Source: Actinomadura harenae
GTDB taxonomy: Bacteria > Actinomycetota > Actinomycetes > Streptosporangiales > Streptosporangiaceae
Assembly (NCBI RefSeq): GCF_003696215.1
Contig: NZ_RFFG01000015.1
Coordinates: 1 to 64,000 of the forward strand
Length of the DNA: 64,000 nt
Reading direction: 5' to 3'
Under the pieces are notes generated by a model. The model was not told the origin of the DNA, searched no databases, and was given only the letters and a program-made list of their open reading frames with translations. The first letter of the stretch is position 1. Each line of letters opens with the position of its first letter. This document shows positions 45,000 through 56,517 of this stretch, piece by piece. The position numbers and the translations under genes are program-made.

Positions 45000-45971
45000 T
45001 TAGAGCAGGGTCTCCAGGTAGGTCTCGGCCCGGATCGCGTCCCGCTCGGACAGGACGCGGCCGGGCTCCTCGGGCGGCAGGTCGAGCACGCACGCCAGGT
45101 CCCAGTACGGGTCCTGGTCGTGTCCGCCCGCGACCTGGTCGAAGCAGTCCCGGAAGCGGTCGGCGACGGCCACGCCGTAGCGCAGCGCGAGCCGCAGCCG
45201 CATCTGCCCGACGTCCACGCCGACCGGCCCGGACGACGCGTCCGACCAGTCCACGACGCCGGTGAGCCTGCCCCGCGACCAGAGGGTGTTGTCCGGGTGG
45301 TAGTCGCGGTGGACGAACCGGGACGGCGCGTCCGGCACGGGCCCGGACGCCACCTCACGCGCCCGCTCCCACAGCTCCGGACGCGTCGCGTGCTTCGGCG
45401 GACGCCGCAGGTCGGCCCGGTGCCGCGGGACGTACGGCGGCATCGACGCCGCGCCGCGCAGCGCGTGCACCGGCAGCAGCGCCGCGGCCAGCTGGATCAG
45501 CACCTCCGGCAGGTCGTCCGGGACGGGACGGGGCGGATGCCCGGGCAGCCGGGCGAGCAGCAGCGCGGGTGCGTCGCAGTAGGCGCCCGCCGGATCGGCG
45601 GCGACCAGCGTCGGCGTCGGGATCTCACAGGCGGCGAGCAGCGTCAGCGCGGCGATCTCCCGCTCGGGCGAGAACTCCCCGTCGGCGAAGGCCGCGCCCG
45701 GCCCGTCGGACGCGAGCGGGTCGCGGGGCAGCCAGCGGCGCAGCACCAGCCGGTGCTCGCTGCCCGAGCCGCTCTCCACGACCAGCGCGTGGTTGGCGTG
45801 CGCGATGCCGCCCGGCAGCGGCCTGATCGCGCGGATCTCGGCGTCCCGCCCGAAGCACTCGCGCACCCAGCGCGCGGTGGCCGGGCTCGGCGGTGCGCCG
45901 ACGTACGGGGTGAGGGCCGGGGCGAGGGCCGGGGAGCGGGTCACGAGATCCATGAAAACGGATTCCGTCAT
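45000..45971 (-). CDS. Aminoglycoside-phosphotransferase-family kinase
   Basis: A ~323-residue protein with the APH/choline-kinase fold. The catalytic loop is FVHRDYHPDNTLWSRG and the metal Asp lies in GVVDWSDA. The Lys-containing nucleotide site is less clear. Proteins of this type phosphorylate small molecules; the substrate cannot be told from sequence, and antibiotic resistance should not be assumed. Start uncertain: ATG 45971 or ATG 45953 (MDLVTRSP), neither with a strong RBS. It converges with tsaD, 11 bases apart. Confidence 0.85.
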   Translation of the reverse strand: MTESVFMDLVTRSPALAPALTPYVGAPPSPATARWVRECFGRDAEIRAIRPLPGGIAHANHALVVESGSGSEHRLVLRRWLPRDPLASDGPGAAFADGEFSPEREIAALTLLAACEIPTPTLVAADPAGAYCDAPALLLARLPGHPPRPVPDDLPEVLIQLAAALLPVHALRGAASMPPYVPRHRADLRRPPKHATRPELWERAREVASGPVPDAPSRFVHRDYHPDNTLWSRGRLTGVVDWSDASSGPVGVDVGQMRLRLALRYGVAVADRFRDCFDQVAGGHDQDPYWDLACVLDLPPEEPGRVLSERDAIRAETYLETLL

Positions 45972-46092
45972 GTATCGAGGGTGATTTGGCGAAGGCGGAA
46001 CGTGAGGACGCGCACGTCGTGAGGGCGGGGCGTCGCCGTGCGGACCGTCCGGCCCCACGTGCGGCACGCCCCGCCCCCGGCGACGTCGCTCC

Positions 46093-47712
46093 TCAGTCCT
46101 TGCCCCCGTCGCGGCGCGGGCGCAGCAGTGCCTCGGCCAGCGCGAGCATGGTCTCCTCCAGCGTGGACAGCCGCTTGAGGACGTCCTCGTGCACCGCCGT
46201 CATCTGCTTGGTGACGTCGACGTGCACGTCGTCGACCTTGCGGCCGACCTCCTCCTGGACGTCCTCGAACCGGCGTCCCAGGACCTCCTGGACGGACTCG
46301 GCGCGGCGCGTGACCTCGTCCTGGACGCCCTCGACGCGGCGGGAGAACTCCTCCTGGACGCCGCCGACCCGCCGGGACACGTCCTCGTGGATCGAGTCGA
46401 CCTGCTTGGTGACGTCCTCGTGGATGTCGTCGATCCGTTTGGACACGTCGTCGTGCACCCCGCTGACCTGCCGTGACACCTCGTTGTGGACCGACTCGAC
46501 CTGCTTGGTGACGTCGGTGTGGACCGACTCGACCCGGCGGGACACGATGTCGACCTGGGTGGTGAACTCCAGGAGCGCGCTGTCGACCTTGCGGGTGACC
46601 TCCTCGTGGATGCCCTCGATCCGGTTGCGGACGTCCTCGTGCACGTCCTCGAACCGGCGGGAGAACTCGTCCATCCGCTTGGCCACGTCGCTGTAGGCCG
46701 TCCGGGCGATCTGCGACATGGTCGCCTTCACCTCGTCCCGGTCCGGGCGGGCGCGCAGCTCCTCGATCAGCGGGTCCACCGCGTCGGCGAGGTGCTTCTC
46801 CAGCGCGTCGAACCGGTCGCTGTGGTCGACCACCGGACGCTGCACCAGGTCGGCGACCTTGCGGTGCAGCTCGCCGATCTCCAGCGTGGCGGGCAGCCGC
46901 CCGATCCGCTCGTTGACGCCGTCGATCCGGTCGTCCACGCCCTCGAACCGGCCGTCCAGGCCCTCGAGCTTGCCGGACAGGCCCGCGAGCCGGCCGTCGA
47001 GCCCGCCCAGACGCCCGTCCAAGCCGTCCAGCCGTCCGCCGACGCCCTCGACCCGTCCGTTGACGGCCTCCAGGCCCTGCTCGACACGCTCGGCCATCTC
47101 GCCGAGGGACTGGTCGACCCGGCTGGTCACGCCGTTGATCGAGTGCTCCAGCCGCTCCGCCCGGTGCCCCATCTCGGCCAGGGACTTGTCCAGCCGGTTG
47201 AAGCGGACGGACGCGGCCTCCATGCTTCCTTGCAGCTTGTCGAGGCGCTTGGCCATCTCCTCCATGCGCTGCGTCGCCTGGCGGGTCGCGTCGGCGATGC
47301 CCTGGGCGGAGTCGATCACGGACTGCATGCGGGTGAGGCCCTCGTCGACGTTCTCGGCGACCACGCCGACGTCGGCCCACAGCGCGGGGAGCTCGGCGAC
47401 GGGCTTGATCCGCTCGCCGACGGCCTCGATGTGCTCCGCGAGACCCTCGGCCCACTCCGGAGGCTTGCTGGACAGGTCGTCGACCTGCCCGCGGACGCTG
47501 TCGAGCTGCCCGGTGAGGCCGCTGAGCTCGCGCTCGCGCACCTCACGGAGCAGCCACTCCATCCCCTCCAGGCGCTGCCGGATCTCGTCGAGGACCTGCC
47601 CCTGTGAGCGCTGCTCGTAGACATGGTCCTGCGCCGCACGGGCGAGCAACTCCCGCATCCGGTCCGAGACCGGTTGACCCCCCGTCTGCAGGAAGTTGTG
47701 ATTCGTTTCCAC
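46093..47712 (-). CDS. Large coiled-coil protein with heptad and hendecad repeat blocks
   Basis: A 539-residue, soluble, highly periodic protein with no recognised family. Residues 217-272 are eight heptads of the type LDGRLGG. Residues 397-517 are eleven exact 11-residue units of the type VHEDVTKQVDS, with related units from ~357. A helical region (about 50-215) precedes them. No signal peptide or transmembrane helix is visible. The pattern resembles apolipoprotein- or LEA-type amphipathic helices and chromosome-associated coiled coils. GTG 47712 follows AAGGAG by six bases; in-frame sequence further upstream is probably not translated. Confidence 0.85.
   Translation of the reverse strand: METNHNFLQTGGQPVSDRMRELLARAAQDHVYEQRSQGQVLDEIRQRLEGMEWLLREVRERELSGLTGQLDSVRGQVDDLSSKPPEWAEGLAEHIEAVGERIKPVAELPALWADVGVVAENVDEGLTRMQSVIDSAQGIADATRQATQRMEEMAKRLDKLQGSMEAASVRFNRLDKSLAEMGHRAERLEHSINGVTSRVDQSLGEMAERVEQGLEAVNGRVEGVGGRLDGLDGRLGGLDGRLAGLSGKLEGLDGRFEGVDDRIDGVNERIGRLPATLEIGELHRKVADLVQRPVVDHSDRFDALEKHLADAVDPLIEELRARPDRDEVKATMSQIARTAYSDVAKRMDEFSRRFEDVHEDVRNRIEGIHEEVTRKVDSALLEFTTQVDIVSRRVESVHTDVTKQVESVHNEVSRQVSGVHDDVSKRIDDIHEDVTKQVDSIHEDVSRRVGGVQEEFSRRVEGVQDEVTRRAESVQEVLGRRFEDVQEEVGRKVDDVHVDVTKQMTAVHEDVLKRLSTLEETMLALAEALLRPRRDGGKD
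46162..46524 (-). repeat. Eleven tandem 33-bp units (hendecad array)
   Basis: Each unit encodes 11 residues with hydrophobic positions 1, 5 and about 9, and acidic or basic residues between. Units include VHTDVTKQVES, IHEDVSRRVGG and VQEEVGRKVDD. DNA units have diverged, so the array is old. It is followed by a non-repetitive 22-residue C-terminus. Confidence 0.9.
46897..47064 (-). repeat. Eight tandem 21-bp units (heptad array)
   Basis: Units encode VNGRVEG, VGGRLDG, LDGRLGG, LDGRLAG, LSGKLEG, LDGRFEG, VDDRIDG and VNERIGR, a Leu/Gly heptad block with Gly at the unit end. It lies before the hendecad array in the same protein. Confidence 0.88.
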
Positions 47713-48440
47713 CCGATGCTCCTTCGTGTGCCGACGCGACGAATTGGCGCAACGGCAGTGATTTCTGAACGCCTCACTGTAGTGCGTGCCGGGGGCGGCG
47801 ATATGCACTAGCAAGGAAAATTACGAGTTCTGTGGAATGGGCTTTGTCGCCCCACTGGAGAGTTAGGTCACCGATCATCCCGGCCGGGGTTTTCTCCCCG
47901 GTTCGGTCAAGGTTCCGCCACTTGCGGCGGCGCCGTCCCCGGTACGAACGGACAAGCCGTCCGGGTGCGGACCCGCCGGGGTGCGGGACAAGTCCGCACA
48001 AGTCGCCGAACACCCTCGTCCCGGTCGGGGCGAAGACGGTCGGCCGGCGGGCCGCGCACTCGTCCGGCGAGATACCGTCACGTGCGTGGCCGACCATTCC
48101 AGGATGGCATTTCAGAGCGGCTTCGAAGGCGTTCGCGACGCGCCGATTAGGTATTCCGTCAAATGACCTTGGCGGGCGCGCTGCAATCGTTGGCCAACGT
48201 GATGCCGGAATGCGCGCACTATTTGCGTGATCGTGGCGCGCCGCGCGGTGCGGCTTGGCCGCCGGAAGCGATGTGAAGATCTTCGGGCTGGATCGCCCCG
48301 CCGGCCCCGCGCGCCCCGCCCCGCGAGGCTAGGCCGAAGGAGGCGGGGCAGGGTCAGGGGCCAGGCCGGGGGGCGGGCCAGGGGCGGGGGCAGGCCGGGG
48401 GTGAGGCTGAGCCAGGGGTGGGGCTGGGGCTGGGGTGGGG
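47713..48440. other. Gene-free 728-base gap with a G-rich tract
   Basis: No frame here has a convincing start, RBS or conserved sequence. Bases 47713-48280 have somewhat lower GC than the surroundings and a small hairpin (47884-47889 with 47896-47901). Bases 48338-48447 are a plus-strand G-rich tract with many GGGG runs separated by C/A bases, which could form G-quadruplexes. The tract lies just beyond the 3' end of the leftward methyltransferase gene. Confidence 0.6.
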
Positions 48441-49697
48441 CTAGGCCGGGTGGGCGAGGACGGCGACCGGGTCGTCTCCGACGCGGGTCAGCACGAGGAC
48501 GACCTCGCCGGTGCCCGAGCCCGCCGGGCGGCGGCCGCCGAACCCGAGGTCGCGGCGCAGCCGCTCGACGTCCCCGGCGAAGCCGCGCTTCTTGATCGTC
48601 AGGATCCCGGTGCCGCGCCGCCGCAGCTCCGCCCTGAGCCGCTTGACCGAGAACGGCATGACGTCCTCGATCTCGTAGGACGCCCCGAAGGGGGTCTTCG
48701 TCAGGGTGTCGGACGTGATGTACGCGATACGCGGGTCGACCAGGCCGCCGCCGACCATCGCCGCGACCTCCGCGACCAGATGCGCCCGGATGACCGCGCC
48801 GTCCGGCTCGTACAGGTACCGTCCCCAGCCCCGGACGTCCGGCTCCCCGAGCCCCTCGTCCGGGACCAGCGTCACGATCTCCGCGCCCCCGGCGGCGTCG
48901 GTGGGCGCGGTCGCGTAGGCGGAGCCCAGGGCGGACGGGATGAGGGTCGCGCGGCGGCGGACGGTCCCGGCGAGGTCGCCGAGCCAGAGGGCGGCCTCCT
49001 TCACGTCCCCGCCGACCGAGATCCACTCGGCCTCCGCGCCGTCCGGGACGGCCTCGTGCGGGATGCCCGGAGCGACCTTCACACAGGCCGCCGGGACGCT
49101 TTCGGCCATCCCCAGGACGACGTCCAGCGGCGGCTCGTACGCGCGCGGGTCGAAGACCCGTCCACGCGCGGTCCGGCGACCCGGGTCGGCGAAGACCGCC
49201 CCGTACCCGGACGGATCGACCGCCGTCCCGTCGCCCGCCCGGACGGACGCCGTCCCCTCCACCCCGAAGGCCGCGAGGTTGGCCCGAGCCACTTCAGCTG
49301 TAAGCGGATCCAGCTCGACCCCGTCGCCCGGCACCCCGGCCATGGCGCGCGCGACGAGATCGGCCCCGATCCCGCAACCGACTTCCAACGTGCGGTGAAT
49401 CTTTGGCAAACCCGCGAAGCGGCGGGCGCGGTAGGAGGCCACGCCCGCGCGCGTTGACTGCTCCAGTCCGGCCGGAGTGAAGAACATGCGGGACGCGTCG
49501 TCCCCGAACTTGGCGCGCCCCCGGTCCCGCAGGCGGAGCTGCGTCAGCGCGGCGTTGACCAGGTCCGCCGGGTACCGCCCGCGCAGCCGCGTGGCCGTCG
49601 CGAGCAGGCCCGCCTCGGTCAGGTCCGCGCCGTCCGCCTCGGCGAGCAGGTCCCGGCCGAGCGGTGTCAGCAGGTCGCGGAACGCCTCGGTGTCCAT
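48441..49697 (-). CDS. Class I SAM-dependent methyltransferase with THUMP-like domain
   Basis: A 418-residue protein. The SAM-binding motif is TLEVGCGIGADL, followed by DGVELDPLTAEVARANLAAFG and AVFADPGRR. The C-terminal part (about 330-418) matches the THUMP-like pattern (YITSDTLTKTPFGASYEIEDVMPFSVKRLRAELRR). Actinobacterial relatives are commonly found beside groES. Substrate not established, probably RNA. The ATG at 49697 has no RBS; TACCGT ends seven bases upstream, a possible leaderless start. Confidence 0.88.
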   Translation of the reverse strand: MDTEAFRDLLTPLGRDLLAEADGADLTEAGLLATATRLRGRYPADLVNAALTQLRLRDRGRAKFGDDASRMFFTPAGLEQSTRAGVASYRARRFAGLPKIHRTLEVGCGIGADLVARAMAGVPGDGVELDPLTAEVARANLAAFGVEGTASVRAGDGTAVDPSGYGAVFADPGRRTARGRVFDPRAYEPPLDVVLGMAESVPAACVKVAPGIPHEAVPDGAEAEWISVGGDVKEAALWLGDLAGTVRRRATLIPSALGSAYATAPTDAAGGAEIVTLVPDEGLGEPDVRGWGRYLYEPDGAVIRAHLVAEVAAMVGGGLVDPRIAYITSDTLTKTPFGASYEIEDVMPFSVKRLRAELRRRGTGILTIKKRGFAGDVERLRRDLGFGGRRPAGSGTGEVVLVLTRVGDDPVAVLAHPA

Positions 49698-49831
49698 AGC
49701 CTGGACGGTAGCGCCCGCGCGGAAGCACCCGTGCGCCGCGCCCGGCCCCGAGCAGGCGGGACGGCCCGGTCAGGGAGCCGTGGCACCCGTGCCGCGGACC
49801 TGTCGCTGGAGTGGGGTCGGCGCGGTTCGTG

Positions 49832-49860
49832 TTGACGGCTTACCGGGTCGGGCATAGTCT
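49832..49860 (+). promoter_or_regulatory. groESL promoter
   Basis: TTGACG (49832-49837) and TAGTCT (49855-49860) are separated by 17 bases. The expected transcription start, about seven bases further on, falls inside the CIRCE operator. The 315-base gap 49698-50012 holds only this promoter region. Confidence 0.75.
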
Positions 49861-49867
49861 CCATGAC

Positions 49868-49892
49868 TGGCACTCTCAGTGTGAGAGTGCCA
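49868..49892. promoter_or_regulatory. CIRCE operator for HrcA
   Basis: TGGCACTC-N9-GAGTGCCA, an 8-bp inverted repeat close to the CIRCE consensus (TTAGCACTC-N9-GAGTGCTAA). The inner TC/GA extends the pairing to 10 bp with a five-base centre. It starts eight bases after the -10 box, so HrcA binding would block transcription of groES-groEL; heat relieves it. Confidence 0.92.
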
Positions 49893-50012
49893 AACAGCGA
49901 CAAGGTCGGTCTGGCACCCGCGACGACAGGCCGGTCCAGGGTCGCCTCTCTGTCATCTGTGCTGGTCGGCCCATGAGGCCGGCCGAGGACCAATCGAAGG
50001 GGAGGTCTGATC

Positions 50013-50321
50013 GTGACGACCGCCACCAAGGTTGCTCTCAAGCCGCTTGAGGACCGCATCGTCGTCCAGCCGCTTGAGGCCGAGACCACCACCGCGTCGG
50101 GTCTGGTCATTCCGGACACCGCCAAGGAGAAGCCGCAGGAGGGCACCGTCCTCGCGGTCGGCCCGGGCCGTGTCGACGACAAGGGCCAGCGCGTCGAGCT
50201 CGACGTGAAGGTCGGCGACGTCGTGCTGTACAGCAAGTACGGCGGCACCGAGGTCAAGTACAACAACGAGGAGTACCTCGTGCTCTCGGCTCGCGACGTT
50301 CTCGCGATCATCGAGAAGTAA
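50013..50321 (+). CDS. groES: Co-chaperonin GroES
   Basis: A 102-residue lid of the GroEL folding chamber. [35 protein letters not shown] and the mobile loop, [16 protein letters not shown], and the end [16 protein letters not shown] are diagnostic. GTG 50013 follows GGGGAGG. Regulated by the CIRCE operator upstream and co-transcribed with groEL. Confidence 0.99.
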   Translation: MTTATKVALKPLEDRIVVQPLEAETTTASGLVIPDTAKEKPQEGTVLAVGPGRVDDKGQRVELDVKVGDVVLYSKYGGTEVKYNNEEYLVLSARDVLAIIEK

Positions 50322-50335
50322 TCACCGAGACGTGA

Positions 50336-52030
<1,695 letters not shown>

Positions 52031-52182
52031 GTTCGTTCGAGCCTCCGGCTCCGAGGGCGCGCCTGGCGGCCCGCCCTCGGCCCGGCGACTCGTGCGAGTG
52101 CGGCATCGCTTCGCGACCGACCGGCGGGGGCTCGCCTGCGGCGTCGCCCCGGCCGGTCGGTATCGCACTCGCGTGCGCATGC

Positions 52183-52208
52183 AGGTCCCCGTCCTCGGAC
52201 GGGGACCT
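52183..52208 (+). terminator. Terminator downstream of groEL
   Basis: A perfect 11-bp stem (52183-52193 with 52198-52208) with loop CTCG, then TGTGCGTTT. It lies 152 bases after the groEL stop. A larger imperfect hairpin (about 52093-52175) comes before it. The 394-base gap 52031-52424 has no gene. Confidence 0.65.
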
Positions 52209-52424
52209 TGTGCGTTTCCGGGCGGCATTCGATGGCGGGAGCGGCGCGGTCCGGTCCCGCCCACGCCCCGTTGAGTTCGGTTTGGCGGATGATGCGGTGA
52301 TCGTGCCGATTCGTGTGCGGCTTCACGCGCGGTCTCCCGTGCGGTTTCCCGTGCGCGCGAAAGGCTCACGGGACGGGGTCGGCTGACCGCGTTTCGTGGT
52401 ATTCGGGCGGCTCGTCCGAGCACT

Positions 52425-53195
52425 GTGACCATTCCGTTGCCGTGGACAGTGGAGACAGGTCCGGGCCCGCTGGGCATCATGCTCTACGTGACCGAGGGAT
52501 GCTTCGCCGGGACGACGACCGCGCGCGCTACCGAACCCTCGGGGGGTCCGGCTCCGCCGGAGCCCGCTGACGGCGGGCACGAGGGGCGGCTGCTGCGCTC
52601 CGTCCCGGGCCGCGTGCCGCGCCCGGCCGGTCCGCCGGACGGGGACCTGCGGGAGCTGACCAGCCTCGCCGTGCAGGGGGATCCGGCCGCGATCGAGGTG
52701 CTGATCGCCGAGGTGCGGCCGATGGTCGTCCGGTACTGCCGGGCCCGGCTCGGCCGGGTGTCGGGGCAGTACCACATCGCCGACGACGTGGCGCAGGAGG
52801 TCTGCATCGCGGTGCTGTCCGCGCTGCCGCGCTACCGCGACATGGGACGTCCGTTCGCCTCGTTCGTGTTCGGCATCGCCGCGCACAAGATCGCCGACGC
52901 GCTGCGCAGCGCGGTCCGCGCCGCCGTCCCGACCGAGGACCTGCCGGACGGTCCGGACGAGGGGCCCGGCCCGGAGGAGACGGTCGTCCGCTACATCGAG
53001 GCGCAGCGGGCCCGCGACCTGCTCACACGGCTGCCCGACCACCAGCGCGAGCTGGTGCTGCTGCGGGTGGTCGCGGGGCTGTCGGCGGAGGAGACCGGTA
53101 ATGTGCTCGGCATGTCCGCGGGGGCCGTCCGGGTCGCCCAGCACCGCGCCCTCGCCCGGCTGCGGGCGATGGCACGAGAGGAGTCGATCGCTTGA
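52425..53195 (+). CDS. sigD: ECF sigma factor, SigD/ShbA-like
   Basis: A ~256-residue sigma-70 family protein. Region 2 is in [20 protein letters not shown] to [29 protein letters not shown], and region 4 is [45 protein letters not shown]. The closest groups I know are mycobacterial SigD and Streptomyces ShbA. Order with the next genes (anti-sigma, DUF5319, guaB, guaB3) matches Rv3414c-Rv3410c. Start uncertain (GTG 52425, ATG 52479 or GTG 52488); none has an RBS, and the first ~65 residues are not conserved. Confidence 0.88.
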   Translation: MTIPLPWTVETGPGPLGIMLYVTEGCFAGTTTARATEPSGGPAPPEPADGGHEGRLLRSVPGRVPRPAGPPDGDLRELTSLAVQGDPAAIEVLIAEVRPMVVRYCRARLGRVSGQYHIADDVAQEVCIAVLSALPRYRDMGRPFASFVFGIAAHKIADALRSAVRAAVPTEDLPDGPDEGPGPEETVVRYIEAQRARDLLTRLPDHQRELVLLRVVAGLSAEETGNVLGMSAGAVRVAQHRALARLRAMAREESIA

Positions 53196-54172
53196 CGGAA
53201 CGGAGCCGTGGCGCCCCGGATCCGACCGAGCCCCCCTGCCGGACCGAGTCCCCCTGCCACATCGAGTCCTCTTGCCGGACCGGGTCCCCCTGCCTGGACG
53301 ACGCCCCCGTCGGCTCGGCCGACCTGTCCACGCTGTATCGCACCGACGCGCTGATCGAGGCCCTCGCGGCCCGCGTCCTCCCCGGGTCTTCCCTGCCTCT
53401 GGTCTCGGATCCGCCACCGGCCTCGGACGCGTCCCGCCGTCCGCGCCCGGTGGCCGGGCCCGACCCCGTGCCGGGCCTGCTGGCCGCGCTGATCGCCGAC
53501 GTGGACGAAGGGCTGCCGGCGCTGTCCGCCGCCCGCCCGCGTCTTCACCGGACCTTCGAGACCGCGACCCGCCACGGCGCGGACGCCGTGTCCACCGAGG
53601 TCGTGTCCGCCGGGGCCGTGACGGCCGGCGAGAGCGTGCCCGGCTCGAACTCCGGCTCGGACGGATCGTCCCGGCGGAACGGCGACGGGGACGTGCCCGA
53701 GCAGCAGGGGAGCGGGCCGTCGCGGCGGGGGCCACGGACGATCGTGGCACTCGGCGTCGTGGGCGCGGTGCTGGCCACGACCGGTGTCGCGGCCGCGGGA
53801 GGCGGGCTCGCCGGGAGCCCGACGGCCTCGTCCGCGGCCCGGATCGCCGGGAGGCCCGCGCCGTCCGGGCAGGTCAAGGCCGGTGGGGACGGCACGTCGT
53901 CCGCCAAGCCGCAGCCGCCCGCCGGACGTCGTGCGCCGCGCGCGCACGAGGAGAAGCACCGGGCCGGACGGTCCGGGGCGTCCGACAAAGGGACGGCGAA
54001 GAAGCGCGGCCCTTCGGACGAGGAGCGGCTCAGGAACCGGCTGGACGAACTGTTGAAGGACCGTCCGCCGCGGCATCCTCCGACGCGTTCCGACGCGGCC
54101 GACCGGTTGCGGCGCCGCCTGGAGGAGATCCGGCGGCGCGTCGAGCAGCGGATCGGGCGGTCACGGCCCTGA
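53192..54172 (+). CDS. Membrane anti-sigma factor, RsdA-like, with Cys ladder
   Basis: A 326-residue protein overlapping the sigma gene by four bases (TTGA). Cys16, Cys22, Cys28 and Cys34 are spaced exactly six apart in an 18-base DNA repeat. Next is a short region resembling the anti-sigma-D sigma-binding segment ([18 protein letters not shown]), then a hydrophilic region and one transmembrane helix (about 184-208). The outer part is Lys/Arg/Pro-rich with a charged helical end ([17 protein letters not shown]). The RsdA call rests on synteny and this short match. TTG start with GAGGAG about 9 bases upstream. Confidence 0.75.
   Translation: MTERSRGAPDPTEPPCRTESPCHIESSCRTGSPCLDDAPVGSADLSTLYRTDALIEALAARVLPGSSLPLVSDPPPASDASRRPRPVAGPDPVPGLLAALIADVDEGLPALSAARPRLHRTFETATRHGADAVSTEVVSAGAVTAGESVPGSNSGSDGSSRRNGDGDVPEQQGSGPSRRGPRTIVALGVVGAVLATTGVAAAGGGLAGSPTASSAARIAGRPAPSGQVKAGGDGTSSAKPQPPAGRRAPRAHEEKHRAGRSGASDKGTAKKRGPSDEERLRNRLDELLKDRPPRHPPTRSDAADRLRRRLEEIRRRVEQRIGRSRP
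53228..53299 (+). repeat. Four 18-bp units encoding Cys at a six-residue period
   Basis: Units begin at 53228, 53246, 53264 and 53282, each with a TGC near the end. They encode [18 protein letters not shown] and the final CLDD. Only 2-5 bases differ between neighbouring units. Confidence 0.85.
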
Positions 54173-54217
54173 TGGGTGGCCCGTCCACGCCCCTGACGGG
54201 CGGGCGGAGCCCAGGGG

Positions 54218-54601
54218 TCAGGAGTTGCCCTCTTCGCTGTCGATCACTCCGTCGACGTAGCCGCGGGCGTACTCCCAGCTGACGTAGTCGACGGGGTCGG
54301 GGGCGAGGGCGGGCTCGTGCACGCGCGGCAGGCCCTCGTCGAGCAGGTGGCGCAGGTTGCCGTGCAGCAGATCCCAGTCGATGTAGTGGATCTTGCCGCA
54401 GTCGCCGCAGTCCACGGTCAGGCCGCGGACGCCGAGCGGCTCCAGCAGGGCACGGAAGACCTCAAGGTCGGCGAGGTCGGCGAGCACGTCCTCGCGCTCC
54501 GCCACACTGAGCGGGGCGACGTCCTCCCCGGGGTCGCCGAGCGAGGCGGCCGGATCCTCCGGGTCGCCGGCGAACGGGTCGAGCGGGGCATCGTCGTGCA
54601 C
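54218..54601 (-). CDS. DUF5319 family protein (Rv3412-like)
   Basis: A 127-residue acidic protein. The central block DCGDCGKIHYIDWDLLHGNLRHLLDEG, with a CxxC-type pair, and WEYARGYVDGVIDS near the end are shared with Rv3412. Function unknown. It lies between the anti-sigma gene and guaB as in mycobacteria. GTG 54601 has no RBS; TAGCGT (54608-54613) ends six bases before it, a likely leaderless start. Confidence 0.88.
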   Translation of the reverse strand: MHDDAPLDPFAGDPEDPAASLGDPGEDVAPLSVAEREDVLADLADLEVFRALLEPLGVRGLTVDCGDCGKIHYIDWDLLHGNLRHLLDEGLPRVHEPALAPDPVDYVSWEYARGYVDGVIDSEEGNS

Positions 54602-54851
54602 GACTCCACGCTACTGCGCCTCCCCGGCCGAGGTGCACCCCCCGGTCTCCTCTGTGCGCGAACGGGCACCGCGCGTGGGCCCCGGGACGGGTGGGAAGGG
54701 GCGGCCGCACGGGGGAATGCGCAGGCGGTCCGGGTCGTTGCACACCGTAATCGGGGAGCGGTGGACGTGTCGTGAAAACCACGCTCGGCGTGCCGGGAAC
54801 GGTCCGGGCGGCAGGGCGGCACCGCCTACCATGGAAGGCACACCGCCGTGA

Positions 54852-56399
<1,548 letters not shown>

Positions 56400-56456
56400 C
56401 CGACGGTAGTCTCACGGGCGTGTTCTCCGGTCCGACGGGGAATGCCGTAGACCATG

Positions 56457-56480
56457 GCGTCCGCCGCGCGCGGCGGACGC
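56457..56480 (+). promoter_or_regulatory. Hairpin between guaB and guaB3
   Basis: A perfect 10-bp stem (56457-56466 with 56471-56480) with loop CGCG in the 118-base gap. There is no T-run. It might act as a terminator or attenuator separating the expression of the two genes. Confidence 0.5.
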
Positions 56481-56517
56481 CTCTTCGCGACACCGAGACT
56501 GGGGAAAAGGAACCGCT

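Noticed and set aside
45000..45971. Antibiotic-resistance aminoglycoside phosphotransferase
   Set aside because: Only general APH-fold motifs; the fold serves many small-molecule kinases, so a resistance label is not supported.
47774..48230. Short frames on both strands in the 47.7-48.4 kb gap
   Set aside because: No RBS, no periodic third-position GC excess that I can see, no recognisable sequence.
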